A DNA stretch of 35,251 nt from an uncultured Prevotellaceae bacterium (lineage in GTDB: Bacteria; Bacteroidota; Bacteroidia; Bacteroidales; Bacteroidaceae): positions 1 through 35,251 of the forward strand of contig ONSR01000054.1 of NCBI GenBank assembly GCA_900320565.1, read 5' to 3'. Position numbers and translations under genes: made by a program. Positions within the stretch are counted from its first letter, which is position 1, and the number at the start of each line of letters is the position of its first letter. This document shows positions 1 through 7,729 of this stretch, piece by piece. The notes beneath the pieces are model-generated. The model was not told the origin of the DNA, did no database searches, and worked only from the letters and a program-made list of their open reading frames with translations.

Positions 1-79
1 TGCAAATGCCAAAAGAAATAATCCTTTTATTTACAGGCTATTGCACTAACATGGCATTTCATGCAAAATCCGTAAATAT

Positions 80-123
80 GACTCATAATCTGGAGGTCCT
101 AGGTTCAAGCCCTAGCTGGTCCA
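80..123 (+). mobile_element. tRNA(CAT) 3' fragment, probable integration scar (att site)
   Basis: The sequence reads as the 3' half of a tRNA: an anticodon loop with CAT (84-86), a T-arm with stem CTAGG/CCTAG around loop TTCAAGC (99-115), acceptor strand CTGGTCC (116-122) and discriminator A (123). The matching 5' acceptor (GGACCAG) and the D-arm are absent upstream, where the DNA is unrelated and AT-rich. Integrases that target tRNA genes leave the complete tRNA at one end of the element and a 3' duplicate at the other. The natural downstream terminator follows this fragment, so the element would lie to the left of the window. Positions 1-79 also hold an inverted pair (TGCAAATGCC near 2, GGCATTT-N3-GCA near 53) that could be arm sites. 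A group I intron in the tRNA or an assembly join are alternatives. Confidence 0.6.
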
Positions 124-134
124 CAAGAGACAAG

Positions 135-170
135 AAGCACTTGCAAAGATTTTGCAGGTGCTTTATTTGT
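135..170 (+). terminator. Intrinsic terminator after the tRNA fragment
   Basis: A 13-bp stem with one G-T pair (135-147 with 151-163, loop GAT) is followed by a T-rich stretch. It sits 12 bases after the tRNA fragment and is probably the original terminator of the target tRNA gene. Confidence 0.75.
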
Positions 171-192
171 TTATTATAGGTAATCAGTCAGG

Positions 193-270
193 TTAACGTG
201 TCGAGTTGGCGAACTTAACGTGTCGAGTTTTGCAACTTCACACGTCGAGTCTGGTGTGTTGACGTGAGGA
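193..270. repeat. 22-bp-period tandem repeat, locus 1
   Basis: Units start at 193, 215, 237 and 259, exactly 22 bp apart. The first two begin TTAACGTGTCGAGTT; the third and fourth are degenerate (TTCACACGTCGAGT, TTGACGTGAGG). On the opposite strand the unit reads AACTCGACACGTTAA, close to the AACTTGACACGTTAA seen at 11964 and 18372. It lies between the two tRNA-related transcription units and has no coding potential. Confidence 0.8.
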
Positions 271-271
271 C

Positions 272-304
272 AATAAAAAAGGGCCTCGCGTTGCGAAGTC
301 CTTT
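272..304 (-). terminator. Intrinsic terminator of the tRNA-Ser/tRNA-Glu unit
   Basis: An imperfect hairpin (279-303, loop GTT, core TCGC/GCGA and AAGG/CCTT) is followed on the minus strand by TTTTTTATTG. It lies directly after tRNA-Glu. Confidence 0.75.
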
Positions 305-306
305 TG

Positions 307-378
307 TAGCGCCTACGGGAATCGAACCCGTGTTCCATGCGTGAGAGGCATGTGTCCTAGCCGCTAGACGAAAGCGCC
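307..378 (-). tRNA. tRNA-Glu (anticodon CTC)
   Basis: On the minus strand the sequence folds as a cloverleaf: acceptor GGCGCTT with AGGCGCT, D-arm typical of tRNA-Glu (GTCTAGC...GGAC), anticodon stem CATGC/GCATG with loop CTCTCAC giving anticodon CTC, and T-arm ACGGG-TTCGATT-CCCGT. The 3' CCA is not encoded, as is common in this phylum. It is second in a two-tRNA unit behind tRNA-Ser. Confidence 0.92.
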
Positions 379-393
379 ATCATTTTGTTTTTG

Positions 394-480
394 CGGAAGC
401 TGGGGGATTCGAACCCCCGGTACGGTAACCCGCACGTCAGTTTAGCAAACTGGTGGTTTCAGCCACTCACCCAAACTTCC
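394..480 (-). tRNA. tRNA-Ser (anticodon GCT)
   Basis: An 87-nt minus-strand cloverleaf with acceptor GGAAGTT/AGCTTCC, anticodon stem-loop with GCT (serine, AGC/AGU codons), the long variable arm expected for class II tRNAs, T-arm GGGGG-TTCGAAT-CCCCC and discriminator G. It is first in the unit, directly downstream of a good promoter. Confidence 0.93.
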
Positions 481-541
481 TTCCAGTAATTAAGAGTCAG
501 AATTAGTGCTAAAAACCGCCTTCTTTCTCTTGTTGCGGATG

Positions 542-572
542 CAAAGGTAGAGTTTTTTTATGAACTGAGCAA
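542..572 (-). promoter_or_regulatory. Bacteroidota-type promoter for the tRNA unit
   Basis: Minus-strand -7 box TACCTTTG (plus 542-549) with a TTG -33 element (plus 570-572) and a 20-base spacer, matching the primary sigma consensus of Bacteroidota (TTG / TAnnTTTG). It lies about 60 bases upstream of tRNA-Ser. Confidence 0.75.
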
Positions 573-591
573 GCATTTAAGGATTTTTTTG

Positions 592-599
592 TAACTTTG
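592..599 (+). promoter_or_regulatory. -7 box upstream of the amino-sugar genes
   Basis: TAACTTTG fits TAnnTTTG and lies 18 bases before the ATG at 618, implying a short leader. The -33 region is T-rich without a clear TTG. Confidence 0.6.
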
Positions 600-617
600 T
601 GCAGAAAATCATAGAGA

Positions 618-1070
618 ATGAGTCATAATTCTTCAACTTTGCTGCCGAAAGGTTGCTTCTTTGTGCAACTTCCTAACATCTCTGACGAACGCGGAAGTTT
701 GGCTTTCGGAGAGGCGGAACATCACATTCCGTTTCCCATCAAGCGTGTCTTTTGGACGTACGACATTAAGGGAGAGGGCATGCGAGGCGACCATGCTCAC
801 CGGTCTTGCCAGATGGTGTTGTTTCCCATCGGAGGCAGTTTCGACATTGAAATAGACGATGGTGAGAGGCAGACGCTCCTGCATATGGACGACCCCAGCC
901 AAGGTGTCTTCATACCGCCTTTGGTGTGGTGCAGGCTGATGAACTTCACGAAAGATGCGGCTTGCATCAGTCTTGCTTCGGAGGAGTACCGTGCTGAGGA
1001 CTACATTCACGACTATGAGGAATTTATGAAGCTGACAACGGACAACAGACAACCGACAATCGATAGTTGA
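618..1070 (+). CDS. Sugar 3,4-ketoisomerase, QdtA/FdtA (WxcM-like cupin) family
   Basis: A 150-residue cupin of the family that isomerises dTDP-4-keto-6-deoxyglucose to its 3-keto isomer, the step before 3-amination in Quip3N/Fucp3N synthesis for surface polysaccharide. Visible family signs are the early DERGSL segment, the GDHAHR stretch near residues 57-62 that holds the catalytic-type histidines, FPIGGSFDI and the FIPPLVW strand. The next gene carries the matching aminotransferase 33 bases downstream, so the two form an operon. The last residues (TTDNRQPTIDS) are encoded by a heptamer array and are probably not ancestral. I cannot tell from sequence which C4 epimer is made. Confidence 0.85.
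   Translation: MSHNSSTLLPKGCFFVQLPNISDERGSLAFGEAEHHIPFPIKRVFWTYDIKGEGMRGDHAHRSCQMVLFPIGGSFDIEIDDGERQTLLHMDDPSQGVFIPPLVWCRLMNFTKDAACISLASEEYRAEDYIHDYEEFMKLTTDNRQPTIDS
1034..1068. repeat. Heptamer array at the end of the ketoisomerase gene
   Basis: GACAACG, GACAACA, GACAACC, GACAATC and a degenerate GATAGTT follow each other with an exact 7-bp period. The stop codon is just inside or after it, so the array encodes the protein's C-terminus. Confidence 0.75.
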
Positions 1071-1103
1071 CGCTTTGTTGCATGTTGTCAAAAAACAGAT
1101 GAT

Positions 1104-3308
1104 ATGACGATTATACCTTATTCTATAAACCGGAAGGAGACGTGGGATGCGTTTGTCGAGATGTCGAAGAACGGCACATTCCTACTCAAGCGCAACTTCA
1201 TGGACTACCATTCCGACCGCTTCTTCGATTGTTCTCTGCTCATCTATGCTGGCATTTCGCCTGATGAGGAGTTCAAGGAGAAGAGCCTTACCACGAAGGA
1301 TCTTGTGGCGGTCTTTCCTGCGAATTGGGACAAGGAGCAGCGTACGGTCTATTCCCATCAGGGGCTGACCTACGGCGGGCTGGTTGTCTTGCCCGAGGTG
1401 ACGCAGAAGGAGGTGCTGGACATGATGCAGGCTATCGTGCAGTACTACCGCGATATGATGCAGGCAGAGCGCATCGTCTATAAGCCTATACCTTATATAT
1501 ATAGTAGTGTCCCTTCTGGCGAAGACCTTTATGCACTGTTCCGTGCTGGAGCCAGACTGACCAGACGACTCGTGAGTACTTGTGTCTCGATGCAGAACCC
1601 GATGAAGATGTCCACGCTTCGCATACGTCAGGCACGCAAGGCGGTGGATAATGGCTTCTACATAGATCGCATGACGGAAGGCGACACGCAGACGCTGCAG
1701 GAGTATTGGGCGCTTTTGGAAGAGGTCTTGGAGAAGTATCACAATGCCCGACCCACGCATACTTTGCAGGAGATGCAGCTCTTGATGAGTCAGTTCCCCA
1801 AGAACATCCGTCTCTACATCGTGAGGCATGAGAAGCGCATCGTGGCCGGAGTGGTTATCTTCGAATGCCGCAAGGTGGCACATGTGCAGTATATCGCCAG
1901 CGGAGAAGAGGGTAGGGCACATGGTGCGCTCGACCTCTTGTTCCGACATCTCATCAATGAACGCTACAAGCAGTACGACTATCTTGACCTTGGAACGTCC
2001 AACGAGAACGACGGTCGCTACCTGAACGAGGGACTTATCCATCAGAAGGAAGGCTTCGGAGGCAGAGCCGTCTGCTACGATACCTACGAGATAAACTGCC
2101 TCATTCCAGCCTTCTCCAATGACGAAGCCTCCCCCGTCCCATCAAATGGAGGGGTGAACGGCAGCGACAAGGCTCCTGCGCATGTTCCCTACCTCGACCT
2201 TCAGCGCGTTAGCAACTCCTTCGAGCCGGAACTGACAAAGGAAGTATCGCGTGTGGTGCAGGGCGGATGGTATCTGCTGGGCGAAGAGAACAAGCGTTTC
2301 AGCAAGGCGTTTGCAGAGTTCTGTGGCAGCAAGTATTGTGTGCCGACGGGAAATTGCCTGGATGCCTTGACGATGATCCTGACCGCCTACAAGCGGATGC
2401 TTGGCTGGGCCGACGATGACGAAGTGATTGTTCCCTCTAACACCTACATTGCCAGCATCTTAGCCGTGAGCCGAGCCTGCCTGCAACCCGTGCTTTGCGA
2501 GCCTCGCATGGAGGATTACCTCATCAATCCCGACGGCATAGAGCCCCTCATCACTGAGCGGACCAAGGCCATCATGGTGGTTCATCTCTATGGTCGCGTG
2601 TGCGATATGCAGCCCATCTTGGAGGTGGCTAAGCGACATAACCTGAAGGTCATCGAGGATGTGGCACAGGCTCAGGGTGCGGTTTACAAAGGTGTACGAG
2701 CCGGTCATCTTGGCGATGCTGCCGGTTTCAGTTTCTATCCCGGCAAGAACATCGGTGCTCTTGGCGACGCGGGCTGTATTACGACGGATGATGTGGCACT
2801 GGCCGACTACGTGCGAGCCATGTCGAACTATGGCAGCAAAGAGAAATACCTCAACGAGATGAAAGGCCTGAACAGCCGTATGGACGAGATTCAGGCAGCC
2901 GTGTTGTGTCTGAAACTGAAGCGTTTGGATGCCGATAACGAGGCACGCCGAAAGGTTGCGCTGGCTTATAGCGAAGGCATCAGGAACCCGCTTATCACGC
3001 TGCCACAGATGCCTTCCGAAGCAGGAGAGAACGTCTGGCACATCTATCCCATACGAACTCCCGAGCGCGACCATCTGCGCGAATACCTTTCGCGGGCAGG
3101 CATCGAGACGATGGTGCACTATCCTATCCCTCCACATCGGCAGCAGGCCTACAGCGAATGGAACAACCTCTCGTTCCCCATCAGCGAGCGTATCCACCAT
3201 GAAATCCTATCGCTCCCGATGTCGCCCGTAATGACAGAAGCCGAAGTGCAGCGCGTCATCGAAGTCCTGAACGCATACAACATTGAAGCACCATCTGGCG
3301 CCCTATAG
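1104..3308 (+). CDS. Fusion: FemAB/GNAT-like acyltransferase + DegT/DnrJ/EryC1 aminotransferase (FdtB/QdtB type)
   Basis: A 734-residue two-domain protein. Residues 1 to about 338 resemble FemAB/GNAT-type acyltransferases ([43 protein letters not shown]). Residues about 362-734 are a complete PLP sugar aminotransferase: [15 protein letters not shown] start, [27 protein letters not shown], the DVAQAQGA segment with PLP-binding Asp, the Schiff-base lysine in [14 protein letters not shown], and [12 protein letters not shown]. Known QdtB/FdtB enzymes are about 370 residues and separate from the acetyltransferase (QdtC/FdtC, a hexapeptide-fold protein). The inferred job is to aminate the 3-keto dTDP sugar and then acylate the amine on one chain. 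The linker is encoded by a small palindromic repeat. The final residues (PSGAL) come from a CCCTATAG-type repeat. No sugar nucleotidyltransferase is nearby. Confidence 0.85.
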   Translation: MTIIPYSINRKETWDAFVEMSKNGTFLLKRNFMDYHSDRFFDCSLLIYAGISPDEEFKEKSLTTKDLVAVFPANWDKEQRTVYSHQGLTYGGLVVLPEVTQKEVLDMMQAIVQYYRDMMQAERIVYKPIPYIYSSVPSGEDLYALFRAGARLTRRLVSTCVSMQNPMKMSTLRIRQARKAVDNGFYIDRMTEGDTQTLQEYWALLEEVLEKYHNARPTHTLQEMQLLMSQFPKNIRLYIVRHEKRIVAGVVIFECRKVAHVQYIASGEEGRAHGALDLLFRHLINERYKQYDYLDLGTSNENDGRYLNEGLIHQKEGFGGRAVCYDTYEINCLIPAFSNDEASPVPSNGGVNGSDKAPAHVPYLDLQRVSNSFEPELTKEVSRVVQGGWYLLGEENKRFSKAFAEFCGSKYCVPTGNCLDALTMILTAYKRMLGWADDDEVIVPSNTYIASILAVSRACLQPVLCEPRMEDYLINPDGIEPLITERTKAIMVVHLYGRVCDMQPILEVAKRHNLKVIEDVAQAQGAVYKGVRAGHLGDAAGFSFYPGKNIGALGDAGCITTDDVALADYVRAMSNYGSKEKYLNEMKGLNSRMDEIQAAVLCLKLKRLDADNEARRKVALAYSEGIRNPLITLPQMPSEAGENVWHIYPIRTPERDHLREYLSRAGIETMVHYPIPPHRQQAYSEWNNLSFPISERIHHEILSLPMSPVMTEAEVQRVIEVLNAYNIEAPSGAL
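2128..2160. repeat. Short palindromic repeat in the fusion-gene linker
   Basis: A CCTCCCCC...GGAGGGG segment with inner hairpin CCAT-CAA-ATGG encodes the linker (near residues 342-352, [10 protein letters not shown]). It is in frame. Its CCTCCCCC/GGGG ends resemble the larger elements at 19873-19974 and 24143-24239. Confidence 0.55.
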
Positions 3309-3346
3309 AGGTTTTAAATGAGGAGTTGAGTCACCAGGCGTTGAAG

Positions 3347-3522
3347 CTGCTGTGAAAACAGGTGAATGGTGCTGTGAAGAAAGGAGGGATGTGCAGAGTA
3401 AAAGGGTAGGACGTGCTGTGGATTCCGTTCCAATCCGCCCGCCCTCATATGTTGGGGCGGCCGCCCCAACATCTTGGAGCGCTCGACCTTATCTGTGCGA
3501 GCGCCCGCCCAAAACTGTTTTT
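3347..3522. repeat. 22-bp-period tandem repeat, locus 2, filling the gap between the fusion gene and rpsP
   Basis: Eight units start every 22 bp from 3347. The first four share (C/G)TGC(T/A)GTG- or GTGCAGAG-type starts (3347, 3369, 3391, 3413). The last four share GC-rich starts of the CCGCCCGCCC type (3435, 3457, 3479, 3501). No convincing gene lies in 3309-3666. The GC-rich units create a 24-bp perfect palindrome at 3449-3472. Confidence 0.7.
3449..3472. repeat. 24-bp perfect palindrome
   Basis: ATGTTGGGGCGG followed immediately by its reverse complement. It lies across two 22-bp units. It has no T-tract and so is not an ordinary terminator. Confidence 0.8.
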
Positions 3523-3585
3523 TATACTGTCCAGGCATGGGGGGAACTTCCTTTGTGCCAACAGTATTTTGCTTCCTAAAATATT

Positions 3586-3615
3586 GAGGGGCATTGCCTC
3601 ACGGCAACGCCCCTC
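3586..3615. terminator. Bidirectional intrinsic terminator between the fusion gene and rpsP
   Basis: Stem GAGGGGC-A-TTGCC with GGCAA-C-GCCCCTC and loop TCAC, flanked by GTTTT on the plus side and an AT-rich ATATTTT on the minus side. It can serve both converging units. Confidence 0.75.
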
Positions 3616-3666
3616 GTTTTGGTTGGTTGGAAAAAGTCTAATTGAAATAATGGTTTGTGATTGATT

Positions 3667-4266
3667 TTAAGCCTCTGCGGGAGTTTCAGTTGCCTGTTCC
3701 TCAGCGGCTGGTGCAGCTTCTGCTTCTGCTTCGGGAGCGGCTGCAGCTTCTTCTGCTGCTTCCTCAGCCTTAGCTTCAGCCTCTGCTTCTGCCTTTGCGA
3801 CAGCTTCAGCAGCCTTCTTGTCTGCTACCTTCTTAGCGATCTCTGCGTTGGCTTTCTTCTCAGCCTCAAGCTTAGCAGCAGCAGCTGCCTTCTTGTCGGC
3901 CTCGTTCTTAGCCGTCACCTGACTCAAGCCCTTCTGCTTGTCAGCCTTCCAAGCGTCAAACTTTGCCTGGCATGCTGCTTCGTCAAAAGCGCCCTTCTTA
4001 ACACCACCACGCAGGTGTTTCATGAGATAAACACCTTCGCCGGACAGGATGTTGCGAACCGTGTCGGTGGGCTGTGCGCCACACTCTACCCAGTACAGGG
4101 CACGATCGAATTTCAAATCTACAGTGGCAGGATTGGTGTTCGGGTTGTACGTACCAATCTTCTCTGTAAACTTACCGTCACGCGGTGCTCTTACATCAGC
4201 GATCACGATGCTGTAGAAAGCATAGCCTTTACGGCCGTGACGCTGCAATCTGATTTTTGTTGCCAT
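3667..4266 (-). CDS. rpsP: 30S ribosomal protein S16 with Ala/Glu/Lys-rich C-terminal tail
   Basis: A 199-residue protein whose first 80 or so residues are classical bS16 ([32 protein letters not shown] start, [23 protein letters not shown]). S16 binds 16S rRNA and helps assemble the small subunit body. From about residue 110 the chain is a low-complexity, probably helical A/E/K tail. Extended S16 tails are typical of Bacteroidales, whereas the E. coli protein has about 82 residues. It is transcribed alone from a strong promoter and ends 52 bases before a shared terminator. Confidence 0.96.
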   Translation of the reverse strand: MATKIRLQRHGRKGYAFYSIVIADVRAPRDGKFTEKIGTYNPNTNPATVDLKFDRALYWVECGAQPTDTVRNILSGEGVYLMKHLRGGVKKGAFDEAACQAKFDAWKADKQKGLSQVTAKNEADKKAAAAAKLEAEKKANAEIAKKVADKKAAEAVAKAEAEAEAKAEEAAEEAAAAPEAEAEAAPAAEEQATETPAEA

Positions 4267-4324
4267 AATTTAAATTAGAACTTTTAATAGGTTTGAAATG
4301 TGCCGCTAACTCGTAACGGCGGCG

Positions 4325-4353
4325 CAAAGGTACAACTTTCTTTTGAATTACAA
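4325..4353 (-). promoter_or_regulatory. Promoter of rpsP
   Basis: Minus-strand -7 box TACCTTTG (plus 4325-4332) with TTG at plus 4351-4353 and an 18-base spacer, about 58 bases upstream of the rpsP start. Confidence 0.7.
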
Positions 4354-4391
4354 TGCACTAAGCACACTTTTTTTATTCTTACCTCTGGATA

Positions 4392-5636
4392 TTATATGTA
4401 GTTTTGCTGGTTTTGTCCCCTATTTTGGGCCGTCATCTGCTTCAGTTTTTCCTTTCCCTTGAAGGCAAAGAACCAGATGAGCAGAGCGGCGACGGCAAGG
4501 ATGGCGATGCCGATGAGCGGCCTGTAGAACAGCCACGCCAAGCCGATGATGATGAGCGACCACACCAAGCCGACTACAGTACATACCAGTCCTACGCCCC
4601 AGCCTATGATGTTGGCAACGAAGGGAACGACCTTCAGCAGCGTTTCCAGGATGGCGAAGATTCCCTTCAGGCCTATGATGACCAGCAATAAACCTACAAA
4701 GCGGAGTATCCACATCAGCATGTGGTTCGACCTGTGGGCGCCTTCATAGATCTCTGCAGCATCGCGCGTTCCCATCACAAGGGTGGAGAAGGTCTTGCCG
4801 TTCTTGGCCTTGAAGCTGGTGAAGGTGTTGTCCTTCTGCTTGGCAATAATGGTGACTTTGGCGGGCAAGACTTTTGTCCAGGTGATGCGAACGTCGCCCA
4901 CAGCCGGACCGCTTGGGCTGATGCCGTAGTAGAGCTGATTGTTGTTGACGTGGACAAGCTGTGCCGCATCAACACCATTGCCGCCATGACGGCCGAGCAC
5001 CTGTCGCACCTCCTTGTTCCAACCGTCCAGCGTCAACGAATCCAGGCTGAGGCTCACGGGCTCGTCGCCTCTTATGCTGCAAATCTGGTGCTCATTCAGG
5101 AGGAAAGCACCAAAGGTGACTTTCTCTGCCTGCCAGCTCTCGGAGTCGGCTGTGGTGAGGACAAAGTTCTTCTGCTGGTAGGCAGGATCGTGGAAGCGGG
5201 ACGATTGCACAGGTTCGGAGGTCCACTCTTTCGTATAAGTATATGTGGTGACAATCTCCTCCGAGCCGCCCAGCTTGTCCTTGTGCTGCTCCTGCGAGTG
5301 CTCCACCCACTGGTAGTATTCCACGTCGCGAGCCAGTCTGATGGCCGTCGCACCGATGCCGAACTGCGCATCCACCAGCGAGTCCTCGGTGTTGGCAAAG
5401 CCTGTGGCATAGACCAACTTGCCGTCCATCTCCGGATTTATGCGGTCGATGGTCTCCAGTTCCACTGTGACTTCTTCTGCTTCGTAAAGCATCTTGTCTG
5501 TCTTCACGACTCGGCCTTCATTCCACCAAAGCAGAGCGGTGCCTGCTATGAAGAGCAAAAAGCCTGTTCCTATGCTGCGGAACGAATTGCCTACGCGAGA
5601 GCCGTAGCCAATCGTTGTAGTCTCTGTATAAGCCAT
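4392..5636 (-). CDS. TMEM43/LUMA family membrane protein
   Basis: A 414-residue protein with one N-terminal membrane segment (about residues 20-40, GTGFLLFIAGTALLWWNEGR), a large soluble middle domain, and three or more hydrophobic segments in the last 110 residues (LMWILRFVGLLLVIIGLKGIF, then IIGWGVGLVCTVVGLVW and IGIAILAVAALLIWFFAF). The WWNEGR segment, the overall layout and the length match the TMEM43 family, named for a human inner-nuclear-membrane protein; the role of bacterial members is unknown. It starts 21 bases after the OPT transporter stop and is probably cotranscribed with it. Confidence 0.8.
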   Translation of the reverse strand: MAYTETTTIGYGSRVGNSFRSIGTGFLLFIAGTALLWWNEGRVVKTDKMLYEAEEVTVELETIDRINPEMDGKLVYATGFANTEDSLVDAQFGIGATAIRLARDVEYYQWVEHSQEQHKDKLGGSEEIVTTYTYTKEWTSEPVQSSRFHDPAYQQKNFVLTTADSESWQAEKVTFGAFLLNEHQICSIRGDEPVSLSLDSLTLDGWNKEVRQVLGRHGGNGVDAAQLVHVNNNQLYYGISPSGPAVGDVRITWTKVLPAKVTIIAKQKDNTFTSFKAKNGKTFSTLVMGTRDAAEIYEGAHRSNHMLMWILRFVGLLLVIIGLKGIFAILETLLKVVPFVANIIGWGVGLVCTVVGLVWSLIIIGLAWLFYRPLIGIAILAVAALLIWFFAFKGKEKLKQMTAQNRGQNQQNYI

Positions 5637-5657
5637 AATCGTTGTCGGGTTGTTTCT

Positions 5658-7622
5658 TTATGCTTTCGCGCGCATAGACGCACGTACCATATATATAATA
5701 AGGATGCAGTACATGCCGAGGCTCAGCAGTTCGGACGAGGGGTTCTGCCACCATGCAGCGTAGTCGAAGCTGACGTTCTGCCATTTAAGAGCTGCGCTGA
5801 GTACGCCCATCAAAGCGCCGCCGGCGATGAAGCCGCTGGCAAGCAGAGTGCCTTTTTCGCCTCGGGCATTGTTGAGGGCTTGGTCGCTGCTGCGAGTTGT
5901 GACGAACCAGTTGATGGCGCCGCCAACAAGCAGCGGCAGGTTGAGCTCCAAGGGAATGAACATGCCGAGGGCAAAGGCGAGGGCCGACACGCCGAAGGCA
6001 TTCAGCACGAGCGCAATGATGGCACCGATGCCGTAGAGCAGCCAGGGTGCTCCGTTGCCGCTCATCAGCGGTTCAATCACTGCAGCCATTGCGTTGGCTT
6101 GGGGTGCTGAGAGCGTTCCGTCGGTGAAGCCATAGGTCTTGTTGAGTATCATGATGACGCCGGCTACGGTTGCTGCGCTGACCAGCGTGCCGAGGAACTT
6201 CCATGTCTCCTGCTTGCGAGGTGTGCTGCCGAGCCAATAGCCTATCTTCAAGTCAGTGACGAAGCCGCCTGCCATGCTCAGGGCTGTGCAGACCACGCCG
6301 CCCATGATGAGGGCTGCCACCATACCGCTCGTGCCGCTCAAACCTACGGCTACCATGATGACGGAGGCCACGATGAGTGTCATCAAAGTCATGCCGCTGA
6401 CGGGATTTGTGCCGACGATGGCGATGGCGTTTGCTGCCACAGTGGTGAAGAGGAAAGTGATGACGCTCACGACAAGAATGGCAACAATGCTGAAGACCCA
6501 GTTCCCGCCCATCACGTCGAAGTGGAAGAAGAGGAAGGTCAGCACGAGAGCCAGGATGATGCCGAAGGTGATGAACCGCATCGGAAGGTCCTTCTGCGTG
6601 CGAGGAGCCTCGATTTGTTCGACGTCCTTCTTGCCTTTGAGCTCTCTTCCGGCCAGCGAAACGGCCTCAACAATAATGCGCCAACTCTTCACGATGCCGA
6701 TGATGCCGGCCATCGCGATGCCGCCAATGCCGATGCTCTTCGCGTATTTGAAGATGACTTCGGGCGAAGCAAGCGCTGCCGTAACACCCTCTTGCACCTC
6801 GAGCGACGGGAAGAAGAGGGCGATGCAGGGCACGATGACCCACCACACAAGCGCGGAGCCGCAGCAGATGATGAAGGCGTACTTGAGTCCCACGATGTAG
6901 CCCATACCCAGGATTGCAGCGCCGGTGTTGCACTTCAGGACAAGCTTGGCTTTCTCCGCAATGGTGTCGCCCCACAGAAGAGCTCGGCTGGTGAAGTTCT
7001 CGTGCCACAGTCCGAAGGTTGCCACAACGAAGTCGTAGAGTCCGCCCAACAGGCCTGCAATCATCAGAGGCTTGGCTTGGGCACCACCTTTCTCACCGCT
7101 CACGAGCACTTGTGTGCCTGCAGTTGCCTCGGGGAAGGGATATTTGCCGTGCATTTCCTTGACGAAATATTTGCGGAAAGGAATGAGGAAAAGGATGCCG
7201 AGGATGCCTCCGAGCAGGCTTGCAAAGAAGACTTCGAGGAAGTTCACCGTCATTTCAGGGTACTTGGCCTGCAGGATGTAGAGTGCCGGCAAAGTGAAGA
7301 TGGCTCCGGCAACTATAACTCCGCTACATGCTCCTATGCTCTGGATGATGACATTCTCGCCCAGGGCGTTCTTCCTTCGAGTGGCGCTGCTGACGCCCAC
7401 GGCAATGATAGTGATGGGGATAGCTGCTTCGAAAACCTGGCCGACCTTCAGTCCCAAGTATGCGGCGGCTGCGCTGAAGATGACAGCCATCAGGATGCCC
7501 CAGCAGACCGACCACAGGTTGACTTCTCTCGGACTGCCCTCTGCGGGCATCAACGGTTCGTACTCTTCGCCCTCATGCAACTCGCGGAAAGCGTTCTCGG
7601 GCAGTGAAGTTTTGTATTCCAT
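5658..7622 (-). CDS. OPT family oligopeptide transporter
   Basis: A 654-residue polytopic membrane protein of the OPT/YSL superfamily, proton-coupled importers of small peptides or metal chelates. Signs are the soluble N-terminal start, a glycine- and alanine-rich first segment (WGILMAVIFSAAAAYLGLKVGQVFEAAIPITI), IPFRKYFVKEMHGKYPFPEATAGTQVLV, and roughly 14 or more hydrophobic helices. The bacterial single-subunit length is usual. It is first in a two-gene unit with the TMEM43-like gene. The substrate cannot be told from sequence. Confidence 0.9.
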   Translation of the reverse strand: MEYKTSLPENAFRELHEGEEYEPLMPAEGSPREVNLWSVCWGILMAVIFSAAAAYLGLKVGQVFEAAIPITIIAVGVSSATRRKNALGENVIIQSIGACSGVIVAGAIFTLPALYILQAKYPEMTVNFLEVFFASLLGGILGILFLIPFRKYFVKEMHGKYPFPEATAGTQVLVSGEKGGAQAKPLMIAGLLGGLYDFVVATFGLWHENFTSRALLWGDTIAEKAKLVLKCNTGAAILGMGYIVGLKYAFIICCGSALVWWVIVPCIALFFPSLEVQEGVTAALASPEVIFKYAKSIGIGGIAMAGIIGIVKSWRIIVEAVSLAGRELKGKKDVEQIEAPRTQKDLPMRFITFGIILALVLTFLFFHFDVMGGNWVFSIVAILVVSVITFLFTTVAANAIAIVGTNPVSGMTLMTLIVASVIMVAVGLSGTSGMVAALIMGGVVCTALSMAGGFVTDLKIGYWLGSTPRKQETWKFLGTLVSAATVAGVIMILNKTYGFTDGTLSAPQANAMAAVIEPLMSGNGAPWLLYGIGAIIALVLNAFGVSALAFALGMFIPLELNLPLLVGGAINWFVTTRSSDQALNNARGEKGTLLASGFIAGGALMGVLSAALKWQNVSFDYAAWWQNPSSELLSLGMYCILIIYMVRASMRAKA

Positions 7623-7650
7623 AATATATAAGATTTAGAGTTATTGCGTA

Positions 7651-7658
7651 CAAAGATA
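7651..7658 (-). promoter_or_regulatory. -7 box for the OPT-TMEM43 unit
   Basis: Minus-strand TATCTTTG (plus 7651-7658), 29 bases before the OPT start. Its upstream side runs into the heptamer array at 7666-7693, so the -33 region is made of repeat DNA. Confidence 0.6.
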
Positions 7659-7665
7659 TAAAAAA

Positions 7666-7693
7666 GTTTAGAGTTTAGGGTTTAGAGTTTAGA
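7666..7693. repeat. Heptamer array between divergent promoters
   Basis: Four exact-period units: GTTTAGA, GTTTAGG, GTTTAGA, GTTTAGA. It lies between the minus -7 box at 7651-7658 and the plus -7 box at 7703-7710, so it forms part of both upstream promoter regions. Confidence 0.8.
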
Positions 7694-7702
7694 GAAATTT
7701 TG

Positions 7703-7710
7703 TACTTTTG
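7703..7710 (+). promoter_or_regulatory. -7 box of the nitrilase gene
   Basis: TACTTTTG fits TAnnTTTG, 20 bases before the ATG at 7730. It argues against the upstream TTG start at 7700, which would fall inside the promoter. Confidence 0.6.
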
Positions 7711-7729
7711 CACACAAAAGGACGAAGAT

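Noticed and set aside
3314-3538. Short frames in the gap between the fusion gene and rpsP
   Set aside because: They are read-through of the 22-bp repeat units and have no family resemblance.
3661-4278. 205-residue Cys/Leu/Ser-rich frame opposite rpsP
   Set aside because: It is the mirror image of the Ala/Glu/Lys tail of S16.
4722-6110. 462-residue plus-strand frame opposite the TMEM43 and OPT genes
   Set aside because: It crosses two conserved genes in antisense and has no recognisable domain or start context.
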